Positions 1 to 8,285 of a DNA stretch of 27,040 nucleotides are shown piece by piece. The stretch comes from Prevotella sp. CAG:485. Its GTDB lineage: Bacteria; Bacteroidota; Bacteroidia; Bacteroidales; Muribaculaceae. How positions within the stretch are numbered: the first letter of the stretch is position 1; each line of letters opens with the position of its first letter. The stretch covers positions 22,485-49,524 of the forward strand of contig FR897860.1 of the NCBI GenBank assembly GCA_000437495.1, written 5' to 3'. The translations under genes were made by a program, and so were the position numbers. Under the pieces are notes generated by a model. The model ran no database searches. It worked only from the letters and a program-made list of their open reading frames with translations, and was not told the DNA's origin.

Positions 1-2
1 TT

Positions 3-1364
3 ACGCCCATCGCCCTTGTGCTCTTCGGGCTTATCACAGTAGCGATGTGGTTCATACCCATTCAAAGCACTGAAGCCTTTGGCGGCATGTATGTGAACAC
101 ACAAGTTTGCGTGGCCATAAAAGGCATACTCAACTTAGGCGTCTTCCTGGTCATACTGCAATGTCAGCAATGGATAGACAGCGAGGAAGGCTCCATACGC
201 CGCGGCGAGTTCTTTGAGCTGTTGCTGGTAACACTCTTCGGCATGTATCTGATGATTTCGGCCCGTCATTTCCTGCTCTTCATAATCGGCTTGGAAAGCG
301 CCTCACTGCCCCTGGCAGCAATGGTTGCCTTCAACAAAAACCGCTATGAGAGCCACGAAGCAGCCATCAAATACATAATGACGGCAGTCTTCTCATCGGC
401 CATCCTGTTGTTTGGCGTCAGCTTCACATACGCCCTGAGCGGCGGCAGCCTCTATTTCAACGACATCGCCGCCCAGATTGTCAAAGGCTCACACTCCTCC
501 ATGCTTATCATAGCAGTTGCCTTCGTCATCTCAGGCCTCGGCTTCAAACTCTCGCTGGTACCCTTCCATCTCTGGACAGCCGACGTCTATCAGGGAGCTC
601 CCACAGCCGTAACCTCTTATCTGTCGGTAATCAGCAAAGGCTCAGCAGCCTTCGCCTTTCTGGTTATACTCTGCCAGGTGTTCGGCACCGTTTATTCCAA
701 CGTTTGGGAATGGATGATGTATGCCGTAATAATCCTCACCATCACAGTAGGTAACCTGTTTGCCATCCGTCAGCGCAACATGAAGCGCTTCATGGCCTTC
801 TCCTCAGTGTCGCAGGCCGGATACATCATGTTGGGCATCATCGCCGCCAACACCATCGGCCTGGCGTCCATGCTCTTCTACATCATCGTCTATGTCTTCA
901 GCAACCTTGGCGTCTTCGCAGTAATCTCCGCAATAGAGAACAAGACCGGAAAGGTAGACATGAACGACTACGACGGCCTTCACAAGACCAATCCTTGGTT
1001 GAGTTTCGCCATGACCCTGGCACTCTTCTCCCTGGCAGGTATACCTCCCTTTGCAGGATTCTTCTCGAAGTTCATGATCTTCACCGCCGCTACCTCAACC
1101 GGCAGCATGGCGCTATACATTCTCGTGCTGATAGCGTTGGTGAACACCATCATCTCCCTCTACTACTATCTGCTGGTAGTGAAGGCAATGTGGATTAACC
1201 CCAGCGAACCTGTCATTCCTCAGTTCCGCAGCGCCTGCACCGAACGTGTGGGAATGTGGCTCTGCATTGCAGGCATCCTTGCAATGGGTATCGTAAGCTG
1301 CTTCTATGGCGAGCTGAGCCATGTCAGCGAAACGGCCACTGACCTGTTTGCCATGATTCGATAA
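3..1364 (+). CDS. nuoN: NADH-quinone oxidoreductase subunit N (5' truncated by window edge)
   Basis: This is a proton-pumping antiporter-like membrane subunit of respiratory complex I, in the inner membrane. The frame is open from base 3, and the first in-frame start-like codon (GTG at 18) lies inside a membrane segment, so the true start is upstream; roughly 30 residues seem missing against a usual length of about 480. The rest is a run of hydrophobic helices with the antiporter-family signature around 'FHLWTADVYQGAPT' followed by a conserved lysine (SKGSA), and a second conserved block 'LFSLAGIPPFAGFFSK'. NuoN is normally the last gene of the nuo operon, and here it is followed directly by a strong terminator, which fits. 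Family assignment is very secure; only the N-terminus is unknown. Confidence 0.95.
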   Translation, partial: TPIALVLFGLITVAMWFIPIQSTEAFGGMYVNTQVCVAIKGILNLGVFLVILQCQQWIDSEEGSIRRGEFFELLLVTLFGMYLMISARHFLLFIIGLESASLPLAAMVAFNKNRYESHEAAIKYIMTAVFSSAILLFGVSFTYALSGGSLYFNDIAAQIVKGSHSSMLIIAVAFVISGLGFKLSLVPFHLWTADVYQGAPTAVTSYLSVISKGSAAFAFLVILCQVFGTVYSNVWEWMMYAVIILTITVGNLFAIRQRNMKRFMAFSSVSQAGYIMLGIIAANTIGLASMLFYIIVYVFSNLGVFAVISAIENKTGKVDMNDYDGLHKTNPWLSFAMTLALFSLAGIPPFAGFFSKFMIFTAATSTGSMALYILVLIALVNTIISLYYYLLVVKAMWINPSEPVIPQFRSACTERVGMWLCIAGILAMGIVSCFYGELSHVSETATDLFAMIR

Positions 1365-1406
1365 ACAGAAGCCTAGCTTCACTTAGAGAAATTATCACTC
1401 ATAATA

Positions 1407-1446
1407 TTAGGCTGCGCCGGATGCTTGGCGCAGCCTAAATTTTTGC
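1407..1446 (+). terminator. Rho-independent terminator after nuoN
   Basis: A perfect 12-bp stem (TTAGGCTGCGCC at 1407-1418, its reverse complement at 1427-1438) with an 8-base loop is followed by ATTTTT. It lies 43 bases after the nuoN stop and ends the nuo transcript. The stem core AGGCTGCG/CGCAGCCT recurs in the terminator after the GH57 gene at 19876-19910. Confidence 0.9.
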
Positions 1447-1653
1447 TTTTGCCGATGAAAGGGAGCAAAATTGGGGCGAAAAACCGGGCGTCTGAAGCTT
1501 CTTCCTCTTAAGCAAAAAGCGGCAGAGGAGTAATTGAGGGGCTAAAGCCCTGAGCCGAAACAAATTTTTGAGAAAAGGGGTATAGCCGAAGATTGTGGGA
1601 AAGAAATTGGGAAGAGGAACAGGGAAGGATAGAGGGACGTGTGTGCAGTGGCG
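1447..1653. other. Intergenic stretch without a recognisable gene
   Basis: This sequence lies between the nuoN terminator and the 3' end of the convergent acetyltransferase gene. I see no convincing coding frame (the minus-strand reading frame over 1508-1822 has a low-complexity Arg/Ser/Pro translation and overlaps the acetyltransferase). I found no second strong terminator for the minus-strand gene. Confidence 0.5.
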
Positions 1654-2136
1654 TTAGAGAAGGAGTTGGTAGATGACGTCGTCGAGGTATTGGTTGAACT
1701 TGTGGCCTGATTGACGGATGATGCCGGTCTGAACGAAGCCGAGAGAGGTCATCATGCGCTCGCAAGGCTCGTTGCCTCCCGTTACGAAAGTTACTAAAGT
1801 ATGAGCGCCGGCAAGTCGGCATTGCTCAATTAGAAATCGCAACAGCTTAGTGCCTATGCCCTTGCCCGTAGCGTTTTTGTCGAGATAGGCAGTCAGTTCC
1901 CAAGTCTCGGCATAAACCGGATCAGGGTGGAATTTATGCGCATAGCAGTACCCAAGCACCTTACCATCCTCCTCCCAGACATAAAAAGGAAACTGACCGA
2001 CAATAGGAGCCAGCTTCTGCTTCATATCATCGGCAGACAGCAGCGTATTGGAGAAAATCACCGTACTCGTCTGCACATAGTAGTTGAAAATCTCAGCAAT
2101 GGCAGCTGCATCATCAAAAATGCCTTTACGTATCAT
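1654..2136 (-). CDS. GNAT N-acetyltransferase, phosphinothricin-acetyltransferase-like
   Basis: This is a 160-aa cytosolic acetyl-CoA-dependent N-acetyltransferase; the substrate is unknown. The acetyl-CoA-binding motif A is visible as 'YLDKNATGKGIGTKLL' (about residues 84-99; pattern Q/xxGxGxG). Motif B follows around 'GGNEPCERMMTSLGF' (120-134). The C-terminal 'GHKFNQYLDDVIYQ' matches the GxKxxxxxDxxxxQ ending typical of the PAT/bar branch of GNATs, so acylation of a small amine or amino-acid analogue is the best guess. It lies 56 bases downstream of mtgA on the same strand and could be co-transcribed with it. The ATG at 2136 gives a full-length domain. Confidence 0.85.
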   Translation of the reverse strand: MIRKGIFDDAAAIAEIFNYYVQTSTVIFSNTLLSADDMKQKLAPIVGQFPFYVWEEDGKVLGYCYAHKFHPDPVYAETWELTAYLDKNATGKGIGTKLLRFLIEQCRLAGAHTLVTFVTGGNEPCERMMTSLGFVQTGIIRQSGHKFNQYLDDVIYQLLL

Positions 2137-2192
2137 TAATTTGTCATTAAAAGTTATACAGTGAAGTATTGAGGCAAATCAAGCACAAATGG

Positions 2193-2858
2193 CTACATAT
2201 ATCGCATTATCTTCTTTTTGCGTTTGAGCATATAGGCCGACGGGTCAGAAGGATTCCGCTCCAATGGATTAGGCAAACACAGAGCAATCAGCGCCGCCTG
2301 ACTCTTTGTAAGCTCAGCCGCGGAACAATGGAAATAATGCTGAGCAGCCGCTTCCACACCGTAGATGCCCGGTCCCATCTCCACGCTGTTGAGATAGACC
2401 TCCATAATGCGTTCCTTAGGCCAGAAAAATTCTATCAATACGGTGAAATAAGCCTCAAGCCCCTTTCGCACCCAGGAATGGTTAGGCCAGAGAAACACAT
2501 TCTTCGCTGTTTGCTGCGAAATTGTGGAAGCGCCACGCTGCCTGCCATCCTCTTTACTCTCCTCGTATGCTTTCTGAATCTCGTCAAAGTCGAAACCGTG
2601 ATGCTGATAGAATCGGCCATCCTCAGTGGTCACCACGGCACGGGGCATCCATTTAGAGATTTCATCGTAACTTACCCACTCATGCTGCCAGTGCTTCTCA
2701 GCCTTTTTCTGCGCTTCAGTACCCTTAGGACTCACAGAGCGAATCACCATAAGAGGCGTAACCTTTACCGGGACAAATCGGTAAACCAAGACTGCAAAAA
2801 TGGTGGAGACAAAGAAAAAGCCTAACACCCACAGCAATATGTTCCTGAAAATTCTCAT
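2193..2858 (-). CDS. mtgA: Monofunctional biosynthetic peptidoglycan transglycosylase (GT51)
   Basis: This enzyme polymerises lipid II into glycan strands at the periplasmic face of the inner membrane. The protein is 221 aa: one N-terminal membrane anchor (about residues 8-28) and then a GT51 domain. The family motifs are in order: 'TTEDGRFYQHHGFD' (77-90; E79 is the expected catalytic Glu of the EDxxFxxHxG motif), 'RGASTISQQTAKN' (108-120), 'RKGLEAY...LIE' (131-143) and 'IMEVYLNSVEMG' (151-162). There is no transpeptidase domain, and the length is normal for MtgA. The adjacent acetyltransferase has no obvious functional link. Confidence 0.95.
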   Translation of the reverse strand: MRIFRNILLWVLGFFFVSTIFAVLVYRFVPVKVTPLMVIRSVSPKGTEAQKKAEKHWQHEWVSYDEISKWMPRAVVTTEDGRFYQHHGFDFDEIQKAYEESKEDGRQRGASTISQQTAKNVFLWPNHSWVRKGLEAYFTVLIEFFWPKERIMEVYLNSVEMGPGIYGVEAAAQHYFHCSAAELTKSQAALIALCLPNPLERNPSDPSAYMLKRKKKIMRYM

Positions 2859-2937
2859 AGCGTTATCTAAAAAGCATTACCATTAACCGATTGGAGGCCC
2901 TACCACTCCCCCACTTTTATCACAACGAATTTTGCCC

Positions 2938-3010
2938 GAATAATATTTGCTCAAAGAGACAATGGAAACCAAGAATGATAATCCGGGCATCTCTTTGAGC
3001 ATAATTATTC
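2938..3010 (-). terminator. Long interrupted hairpin between flavin reductase gene and mtgA
   Basis: The inverted repeat has a perfect 12-bp inner stem (TGCTCAAAGAGA at 2948-2959 with TCTCTTTGAGCA at 2990-3001) and an outer 7-bp stem (GAATAAT at 2938-2944 with ATTATTC at 3004-3010), separated by a small asymmetric bulge. The loop is 30 bases. It begins about 20 bases after the stop codon of the minus-strand flavoprotein gene, where a terminator is expected, but neither side carries a clean T-run. It may be a weak terminator, an RNA-stabilising 3' end or a regulatory structure. Confidence 0.45.
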
Positions 3011-3029
3011 CGTAATCCGCTTTTGAATG

Positions 3030-3641
3030 TCAGCGAATGAAGTTAGTTGCTATACGCTCTCCCTTCTCCGGGTGCGCGTCAGCCCTGTCGAGACCGCGCA
3101 GCATCCACGCAATGTTGTGGCCTAAGTTGCGCATAGTCTGCATACCCTCGCCATCCTGCTCCACCTCACCCGGCAGCCGACCGTAAACCAGATTCCAGTA
3201 TTGCGACGTGGCAATAGGCATATTGTTGATAGCGAAATACTTGTCGATGCGGTCGAGCGCACAATCAGCACCGGCACGACGCGCCACAGCCACCGAAGCA
3301 CCCACCTTCCTGGTCATCAGATTGCCTGCCGAGAAGAAAAGACGGTCGAGCAGCGAGCAAAGACTGCCGGCCACCCCTGCGTAATAAACCGGAGTGCCGA
3401 TAATAATGGCATCGGCGTCGGCCAGTTTGCCACGAATTTCCGTGTAGCTACCACTATTGAACACGCACACACCCGTTTCCTTGCACTTATAGCAAGCTAT
3501 GCATCCGGGAATAGGCTTATTGCCAATCCAAACGATTTCCGTTTCCACGCCCTCTTCGCGGAGCGTCCGGGCCACCTCTTCCAGTGCCCTGTGAGTGTTG
3601 CCTGACTCATGCGGCGAACCGTTTATCAGTAATGCTTTCAT
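3030..3641 (-). CDS. Flavodoxin-family NADPH-dependent FMN reductase-like protein
   Basis: This 203-aa cytosolic flavoprotein probably reduces FMN or transfers electrons to an unknown acceptor. The flavodoxin-like fold is shown by the N-terminal strand and FMN-phosphate loop 'LLINGSPHESGNTHRAL' (4-20) and by 'ADAIIIGTPVYYAGVAGSL' (around 75-93), the usual flavin-contact loop. A cysteine cluster C47-x2-C50-x2-C53-x5-C59 follows the first domain strand, as in the iron-sulfur-flavoprotein-like branch; I cannot tell whether it binds metal. The gene starts 28 bases after RNase Z on the same strand, so the two are probably co-transcribed, with serine dehydratase upstream. Confidence 0.85.
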   Translation of the reverse strand: MKALLINGSPHESGNTHRALEEVARTLREEGVETEIVWIGNKPIPGCIACYKCKETGVCVFNSGSYTEIRGKLADADAIIIGTPVYYAGVAGSLCSLLDRLFFSAGNLMTRKVGASVAVARRAGADCALDRIDKYFAINNMPIATSQYWNLVYGRLPGEVEQDGEGMQTMRNLGHNIAWMLRGLDRADAHPEKGERIATNFIR

Positions 3642-3669
3642 AGATTAAGTTTTTATCTTTAGGTATCAG

Positions 3670-4584
3670 TTAATCGAGAGCCACGCGCAGACCCTCATTG
3701 GCCAGCATGGAGTTTTCAAAAACCTCCTGAGCCTGCTGCAACAACGGAGCCTCACTGCGATAAGCCGACGAGAAATGCGTAAGAATCAGCTTTCCGGCCT
3801 CCGCGTCACGCGCCAATTGCGCGGCCTGACGGGCTGTGCTGTGGCCCCTTTCTGCCGCCAGTTGTACGCGATCGTCGCCGTAAGTGGCATCATGCAGCAC
3901 ACACGTTACGCCCTTGACCTTTTCCGCCAATTCAGGCACATAAGCCGAGTCGCTGAGATGAGCATAACTCACCGAAGGAGTCGCCGGCCGCGTCAGATGA
4001 CAGTTGGGAATCACCGTGCCATCAGCCTTCACAAAATCCTCGCCTGCCTTTACGCGCGGACGCCAGGCAATGGGCACCTGGTGATACTCGAGCATATCGG
4101 GGATGAGATGCCGCAAACGCTCCTTTTCCCTGAACACATACCCCACGCAATCCACCCTGTGGTTGAGCGGCACAGTGTTAACCGTAAGAGCCGGAGTGTC
4201 GAGCACAACACCCTCTTCCGGCTTCAGCTCATGGTATTCAAGCTCATAGCCTAATTCATAACCGAAAAAGGCCCGTATGCGGTCTATCAGCTTGATACCC
4301 TCACGAAACGTATGCAGAGTTACCTTGCCGCAATGGCCGTTGAGACTCAACGTCTGCAGCAATCCCGGCAAACCCAGGATATGGTCGCCATGCAGATGAG
4401 TGATGAAAATATGGCGCAAGCGCGAGAATTTCAGACCCATCCGCTGCATCTGCTGCTGCGCACCTTCGCCGCAGTCAATCATATAGAGAGCCTCACGGAA
4501 ATTAATCACCGTGCACGACTGGTTATGACGCACCGAGGGCTTCGCTGACCCGCAACCGAGCAAATTCACGGTAAAAGTACTCAT
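3670..4584 (-). CDS. rnz: Ribonuclease Z (tRNA 3' endonuclease)
   Basis: This metallo-beta-lactamase-fold endonuclease trims the 3' ends of tRNA precursors, and its 304-aa length is typical of the short bacterial form. The zinc motif HxHxDH is 'THLHGDHILGLPGLL' (62-76). Further ligands fit at H142 (NHRVDCVGY), D212 (HLSDSAY) and H270 (LTHFSSAY), with 'GHSTARQAAQLA' (248-259) as another family marker. The window's own tRNA-Leu has no encoded CCA, the class of tRNA for which RNase Z makes the mature 3' end. It sits 57 bases downstream of serine dehydratase and 28 bases upstream of the flavoprotein, so one operon is likely. Confidence 0.96.
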   Translation of the reverse strand: MSTFTVNLLGCGSAKPSVRHNQSCTVINFREALYMIDCGEGAQQQMQRMGLKFSRLRHIFITHLHGDHILGLPGLLQTLSLNGHCGKVTLHTFREGIKLIDRIRAFFGYELGYELEYHELKPEEGVVLDTPALTVNTVPLNHRVDCVGYVFREKERLRHLIPDMLEYHQVPIAWRPRVKAGEDFVKADGTVIPNCHLTRPATPSVSYAHLSDSAYVPELAEKVKGVTCVLHDATYGDDRVQLAAERGHSTARQAAQLARDAEAGKLILTHFSSAYRSEAPLLQQAQEVFENSMLANEGLRVALD

Positions 4585-4641
4585 CCTATTTTCTATCCGG
4601 CACAGTGCCTAAAAACTTAACAACCGAAACGGGTCAAAGTA

Positions 4642-5898
4642 TCACAAATTCTCATTACGCACAGCGCAGGCTGATGAATGTTCTTCTACATGACCTGCCT
4701 GAAGCGCCTTTGCCAGGCCACCCTCGCTGGTTTCCTTGTAGAGGCTCGGCAAATCGTGGCCTGTCTCTTTCATCACAGCCACCAGACGGTCGAAGCTCAC
4801 ACGGTGTCCGCCGTCGGAGAAAGTGGCGTAGATATTAGCATCAAGGGCACGGGCAGCCGCATAAGCGTTGCGCTCAATGCACGGAATCTGCACAAGACCG
4901 CACACAGGGTCGCACGTCATGCCGAGGTGGTGTTCCAGACCCATCTCGGCAGCATATTCAATCTGCTTCACCGAGCCGCCGAAGAGCTGGCAGGCAGCCG
5001 CCGCCGCCATGGCGCAGGCAACACCTACCTCGCCCTGACAGCCAACCTCAGCGCCGGAGATAGAAGCATTGTGTTTAACGATGTTACCCACCAGGCCTGC
5101 TGTGGCTAAAGCACGCAGAATACGTTCTTCGGCCATGTCGCGGCTCTTCCAGATATGATAAAGCACGCCGGGCAGCACACCCGAGGAGCCGCACGTGGGA
5201 GCTGTTACAATCACCCCTCCCGACGCATTCTCTTCGCTCACTGCCAGAGCGTAGGCAAACGTCAATCCGCGGGTGCGCAGATTATCCTTAAAGCCCTCGG
5301 CCTTTACCAGATAAGTACTTGCCTTGCGACGCAGGTTGAGCGGACCGGGCAGACGGCCTTCAGCAGCCAGACCCCTCTCCACAGCCTCCTTCATCGCTTT
5401 CCACACGCGTCTTAGATAGTCCCAGATATCCGACGTTTCGCACTGAGCCACATATTCCCAGTAATTACGCCCTGTGCGGTCGCAATACTCCATTATCTCG
5501 GTCATGGTGTTGAGATTGTAAATCTCGGCCAGTTCGCCACGCGAACGACCCTCCTCCACAATGGCGCCGCCACCCACAGAATAATAGGTCTGTTCCGACG
5601 TTGGGAAGCCCTCGGAATCAAGAGTGCGGAAAGTCATGCCGTTAGGATGATAATCCAGGAACACGTCCGGCTTCCAGATAATCTTCAGCGGCAGGCCCGT
5701 GGGTTCAAAAACCTGCTGAATGGCAATATCTGTCATGTGGCCTTTGCCGGTAGCGGCCAGACTGCCGTAAAGCGTCACCTCGTATGCCGCTGCGCTGTGA
5801 TGGTCTTTCAGAAATGCCTCGGCTGCAAAACGCGGACCCATGGTATGGCTCGACGATGGCCCCACTCCTATCCTATATATCTCCCTGATGCTTTTCAT
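4642..5898 (-). CDS. sdaA: L-serine dehydratase, iron-sulfur-dependent, single chain
   Basis: This enzyme converts L-serine to pyruvate and ammonia with a [4Fe-4S] cluster. I chose the ATG at 5898 (418 aa) because the protein then begins 'MKSIREIYRIGVGPSSSHT', the conserved N-terminus of the beta domain; the frame remains open to 5976, but a promoter occupies that extension. The alpha domain contains 'TAPTCGSSGVLPG' (232-244). The cysteines C287, C329 and C340 have spacings of 42 and 11, which fit the three-cysteine cluster pattern I recall for this family. It is probably the first gene of an operon with rnz and the flavoprotein, and is transcribed divergently from the TonB-dependent receptor. 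Confidence 0.95.
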   Translation of the reverse strand: MKSIREIYRIGVGPSSSHTMGPRFAAEAFLKDHHSAAAYEVTLYGSLAATGKGHMTDIAIQQVFEPTGLPLKIIWKPDVFLDYHPNGMTFRTLDSEGFPTSEQTYYSVGGGAIVEEGRSRGELAEIYNLNTMTEIMEYCDRTGRNYWEYVAQCETSDIWDYLRRVWKAMKEAVERGLAAEGRLPGPLNLRRKASTYLVKAEGFKDNLRTRGLTFAYALAVSEENASGGVIVTAPTCGSSGVLPGVLYHIWKSRDMAEERILRALATAGLVGNIVKHNASISGAEVGCQGEVGVACAMAAAAACQLFGGSVKQIEYAAEMGLEHHLGMTCDPVCGLVQIPCIERNAYAAARALDANIYATFSDGGHRVSFDRLVAVMKETGHDLPSLYKETSEGGLAKALQAGHVEEHSSACAVRNENL

Positions 5899-5902
5899 AT
5901 CT

Positions 5903-5935
5903 GCAAAGTTAATGCAATTCCCCAATATCTGCAAA
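5903..5935 (-). promoter_or_regulatory. Bacteroidetes-type promoter of sdaA, almost leaderless
   Basis: On the minus strand the -33 element TTTG (complement of 5932-5935) is followed by 20 bases and then TAACTTTGC (complement of 5903-5911), a perfect TAnnTTTG -7 box. If TTTG ends at -4, transcription starts at about 5900, two bases before the ATG at 5898. This supports the shorter start codon and implies no room for a ribosome binding site. Confidence 0.75.
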
Positions 5936-6009
5936 AAAGAGAGGGGTGGTTTTGTCCTCAAAATTTGGTATTCCACGGTTCAATGAAAATTGCGAACTTT
6001 GCATTGCCA

Positions 6010-8226
6010 ATGAAACGAATAGTCTATATTTTGCTGTTATGTGCGGTCTTTACGTCAGCAAAGGCCCTGCCCGAGGCTGAACATGCCGACACAGTGCTGA
6101 TGCAGGAAGTGGAAGTTGTGGCTATCAAAGCCAACGGAGCCACACTGCCCGACGCCGTGGCAGCCACCGTCATTGGCAGAAAAGAGGCCGAACAGCTCAA
6201 CATACAAGCGCTGAAAGGACTGAGCGATGTGGTGCCCAACTTCTTTGTGCCTGATTACGGCTCGCGCATCACCTCCTCAATTTATGTGAGAGGATTGGGC
6301 GCGCGCATGGACCAGGCAGCCGTGGGTCTCACCGTTGACAACGTGCCTTTCCTCAACAAAGACGCTTACGATTTCGACATCCCCGACATTGTGCGCATGG
6401 AAATGCTGCGGGGTCCACAATCAACTCTGTTTGGCCGCAATACGCTCTGCGGACTCATCAACATCACCACCCTGTCGCCGTTATCGTGGCAAGGCGTCAG
6501 GGCTCAGGGCGAATACGGAAGCGCCAACACCTACCGGGCATCTGTGTCGGCTTACCGGAAACACTCAGAGCGATTAGGTTTTTCGCTCACAGCGCAGGCC
6601 TCAGGCACCGACGGCTTCTTCACCAACACTTACAACGGCAAGAAGACCGGCCGCGAACGCCAGTATGCAGGCAGATTCAAAACCGACTGGGTGGCATCGT
6701 CGAATTTCCGACTCACCAACGCCTTCTTCATCAGCAACCTCAATCAGAGCGGCTATCCTTACCGCTCGGTAGCTTCGGGGCAGATTGCATACAACGACAC
6801 GTGCTTCTACCGCCGCTTCCTCATCACCGACGGCCTTACAGCCACGCTCAACATCACCGACAAGGTGTCGGTGAGCAGCATCACCTCGTTTCAGCTGTTG
6901 CACGACAACATGACTCTTGACCAGGATTTCCTGCCGCAAGATTTCTTCACTCTCACTCAGCGCAAACGCGAATATGGCTTCACGCAGGATTTTGTGGCCC
7001 GCAGTCTTAACTCCGGTGCCCTGACGTGGGTAGGCGGCCTGTTCGGCTTCTACAAGCACAACGATATGTTAGCTCCGGTAACGTTCGGCGACACCGGCAT
7101 CACCACTCTTATTGAAGATCACCGCAACGCTTCCAACCCGGCCTACCCCATCCGCTGGGATGAACGTAGCTTCCGCCTCGGTTCCGACTTCACCATACCC
7201 ACTTACGGTGTGGCGGCTTACGGCCAGGCCGATTATCAGCTCGGAGAATTCACCTTCACCGCCGGTCTGAGGCTCGATTACGAGCTCTCCACGCTGCGTT
7301 ATCATTCGCAATGCAACACGGGCTACACCATCTATCACGACGGTGAGGTCTTTGCCCGTGTGCCGGTAGACATCAACCAGCGGGGTCGCGAAACACGGCA
7401 TTTCCTGGAGCTGCTGCCCAAAATTGCCGTTACCTGGCGCCCGGCAACAGACCTTTCATGCTATGTGTCATGGACAAAAGGCTATAAAGCCGGCGGCTTC
7501 AACACTCAGATGTTCAGCGACGTTTTGCAGCAGCGCCTGATGAACATAATGGGCATTGGCAATGCCTACGATGTTGACAAAATTGTGGGCTATAAGCCTG
7601 AGAAGAGCTGGAATTATGAGGCAGGTGCCCACATCGACTTGCTCGACAGGCGTCTGCGCACGGATGTGTCGTTGTTTTTCATCGACTGCCGCGACCAACA
7701 GCTGACGATGTTCCCCGACGGCACCACCACCGGCCGCATCATGACCAACGCAGGCCGCACTCACAGCTTCGGAGGCGAGCTGTCGGTAGAAGGCAATCCC
7801 ACAAGGAACCTTTTGCTACGGGGGGCCTGGGGTTATACTCACGCACGCTTCCACCGCTTCAACAACGGTCAGGCCGATTTCCGAGGCAAAGCGGTGCCTT
7901 ACGCGCCTTCCAACACTCTCTTCCTGCAAGCCGTTTACGCCATTGACCTCCGGGGTGACTGGTCGCTCGATTTAGACGTCCACACCACCGGCACAGGCAA
8001 GATTTACTGGAACGAGTCAAACACTCTGCATCAGCCTTTCTATATGCAGCTCGGCGCTTCCGCCACTCTCTCCTACAAAGACCTGCAGCTGCAGCTTTGG
8101 GGCGAGAATCTGACGCAAACGCACTTCGACACGTTCTATTTCATGTCGATGAAAAACGAATTCCTGCAACGCGGCAAACCTTTGCGCTGCGGCGTAACAA
8201 TACGCTACAATTTTCAGTTCAGTTAG
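6010..8226 (+). CDS. TonB-dependent outer-membrane receptor
   Basis: This 738-aa outer-membrane beta-barrel transporter takes up an unidentified ligand (siderophore, cobamide or similar) using TonB energy. The start at 6010 gives a signal peptide, 'MKRIVYILLLCAVFTSAKA'. A TonB-box-like stretch 'VLMQEVEVVAI' (29-39) precedes a plug domain (about 40-155) with 'IYVRGLGARMDQ' and 'MLRGPQSTLFGRNTLCG' (132-148). The rest has alternating aromatic barrel strands and ends in the expected aromatic residue (NFQFS). It lacks the N-terminal carboxypeptidase-like domain of SusC-type receptors and resembles FyuA/BtuB-like transporters more. The frame stays open upstream into the sdaA region, but those codons precede the signal peptide. 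It is followed after 59 bases by a lipoprotein gene. Confidence 0.92.
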   Translation: MKRIVYILLLCAVFTSAKALPEAEHADTVLMQEVEVVAIKANGATLPDAVAATVIGRKEAEQLNIQALKGLSDVVPNFFVPDYGSRITSSIYVRGLGARMDQAAVGLTVDNVPFLNKDAYDFDIPDIVRMEMLRGPQSTLFGRNTLCGLINITTLSPLSWQGVRAQGEYGSANTYRASVSAYRKHSERLGFSLTAQASGTDGFFTNTYNGKKTGRERQYAGRFKTDWVASSNFRLTNAFFISNLNQSGYPYRSVASGQIAYNDTCFYRRFLITDGLTATLNITDKVSVSSITSFQLLHDNMTLDQDFLPQDFFTLTQRKREYGFTQDFVARSLNSGALTWVGGLFGFYKHNDMLAPVTFGDTGITTLIEDHRNASNPAYPIRWDERSFRLGSDFTIPTYGVAAYGQADYQLGEFTFTAGLRLDYELSTLRYHSQCNTGYTIYHDGEVFARVPVDINQRGRETRHFLELLPKIAVTWRPATDLSCYVSWTKGYKAGGFNTQMFSDVLQQRLMNIMGIGNAYDVDKIVGYKPEKSWNYEAGAHIDLLDRRLRTDVSLFFIDCRDQQLTMFPDGTTTGRIMTNAGRTHSFGGELSVEGNPTRNLLLRGAWGYTHARFHRFNNGQADFRGKAVPYAPSNTLFLQAVYAIDLRGDWSLDLDVHTTGTGKIYWNESNTLHQPFYMQLGASATLSYKDLQLQLWGENLTQTHFDTFYFMSMKNEFLQRGKPLRCGVTIRYNFQFS

Positions 8227-8285
8227 CAAACAACAAACCCACATATCCGTTAGTTACTAAAGAAACTAAACCCAACAACACAGAT

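Noticed and set aside
1508..1822. Minus-strand open frame of 104 codons
   Set aside because: Low-complexity translation overlapping the acetyltransferase in another frame; no promoter or family features.
5899..5976. Longer start for serine dehydratase (26 extra residues)
   Set aside because: The extension is not family-like and overlaps a full promoter; the conserved N-terminus starts at 5898.
5647..6009. Upstream extension of the TonB-dependent receptor frame (121 more codons)
   Set aside because: It runs antisense through sdaA and its promoter, and the signal peptide begins at 6010.
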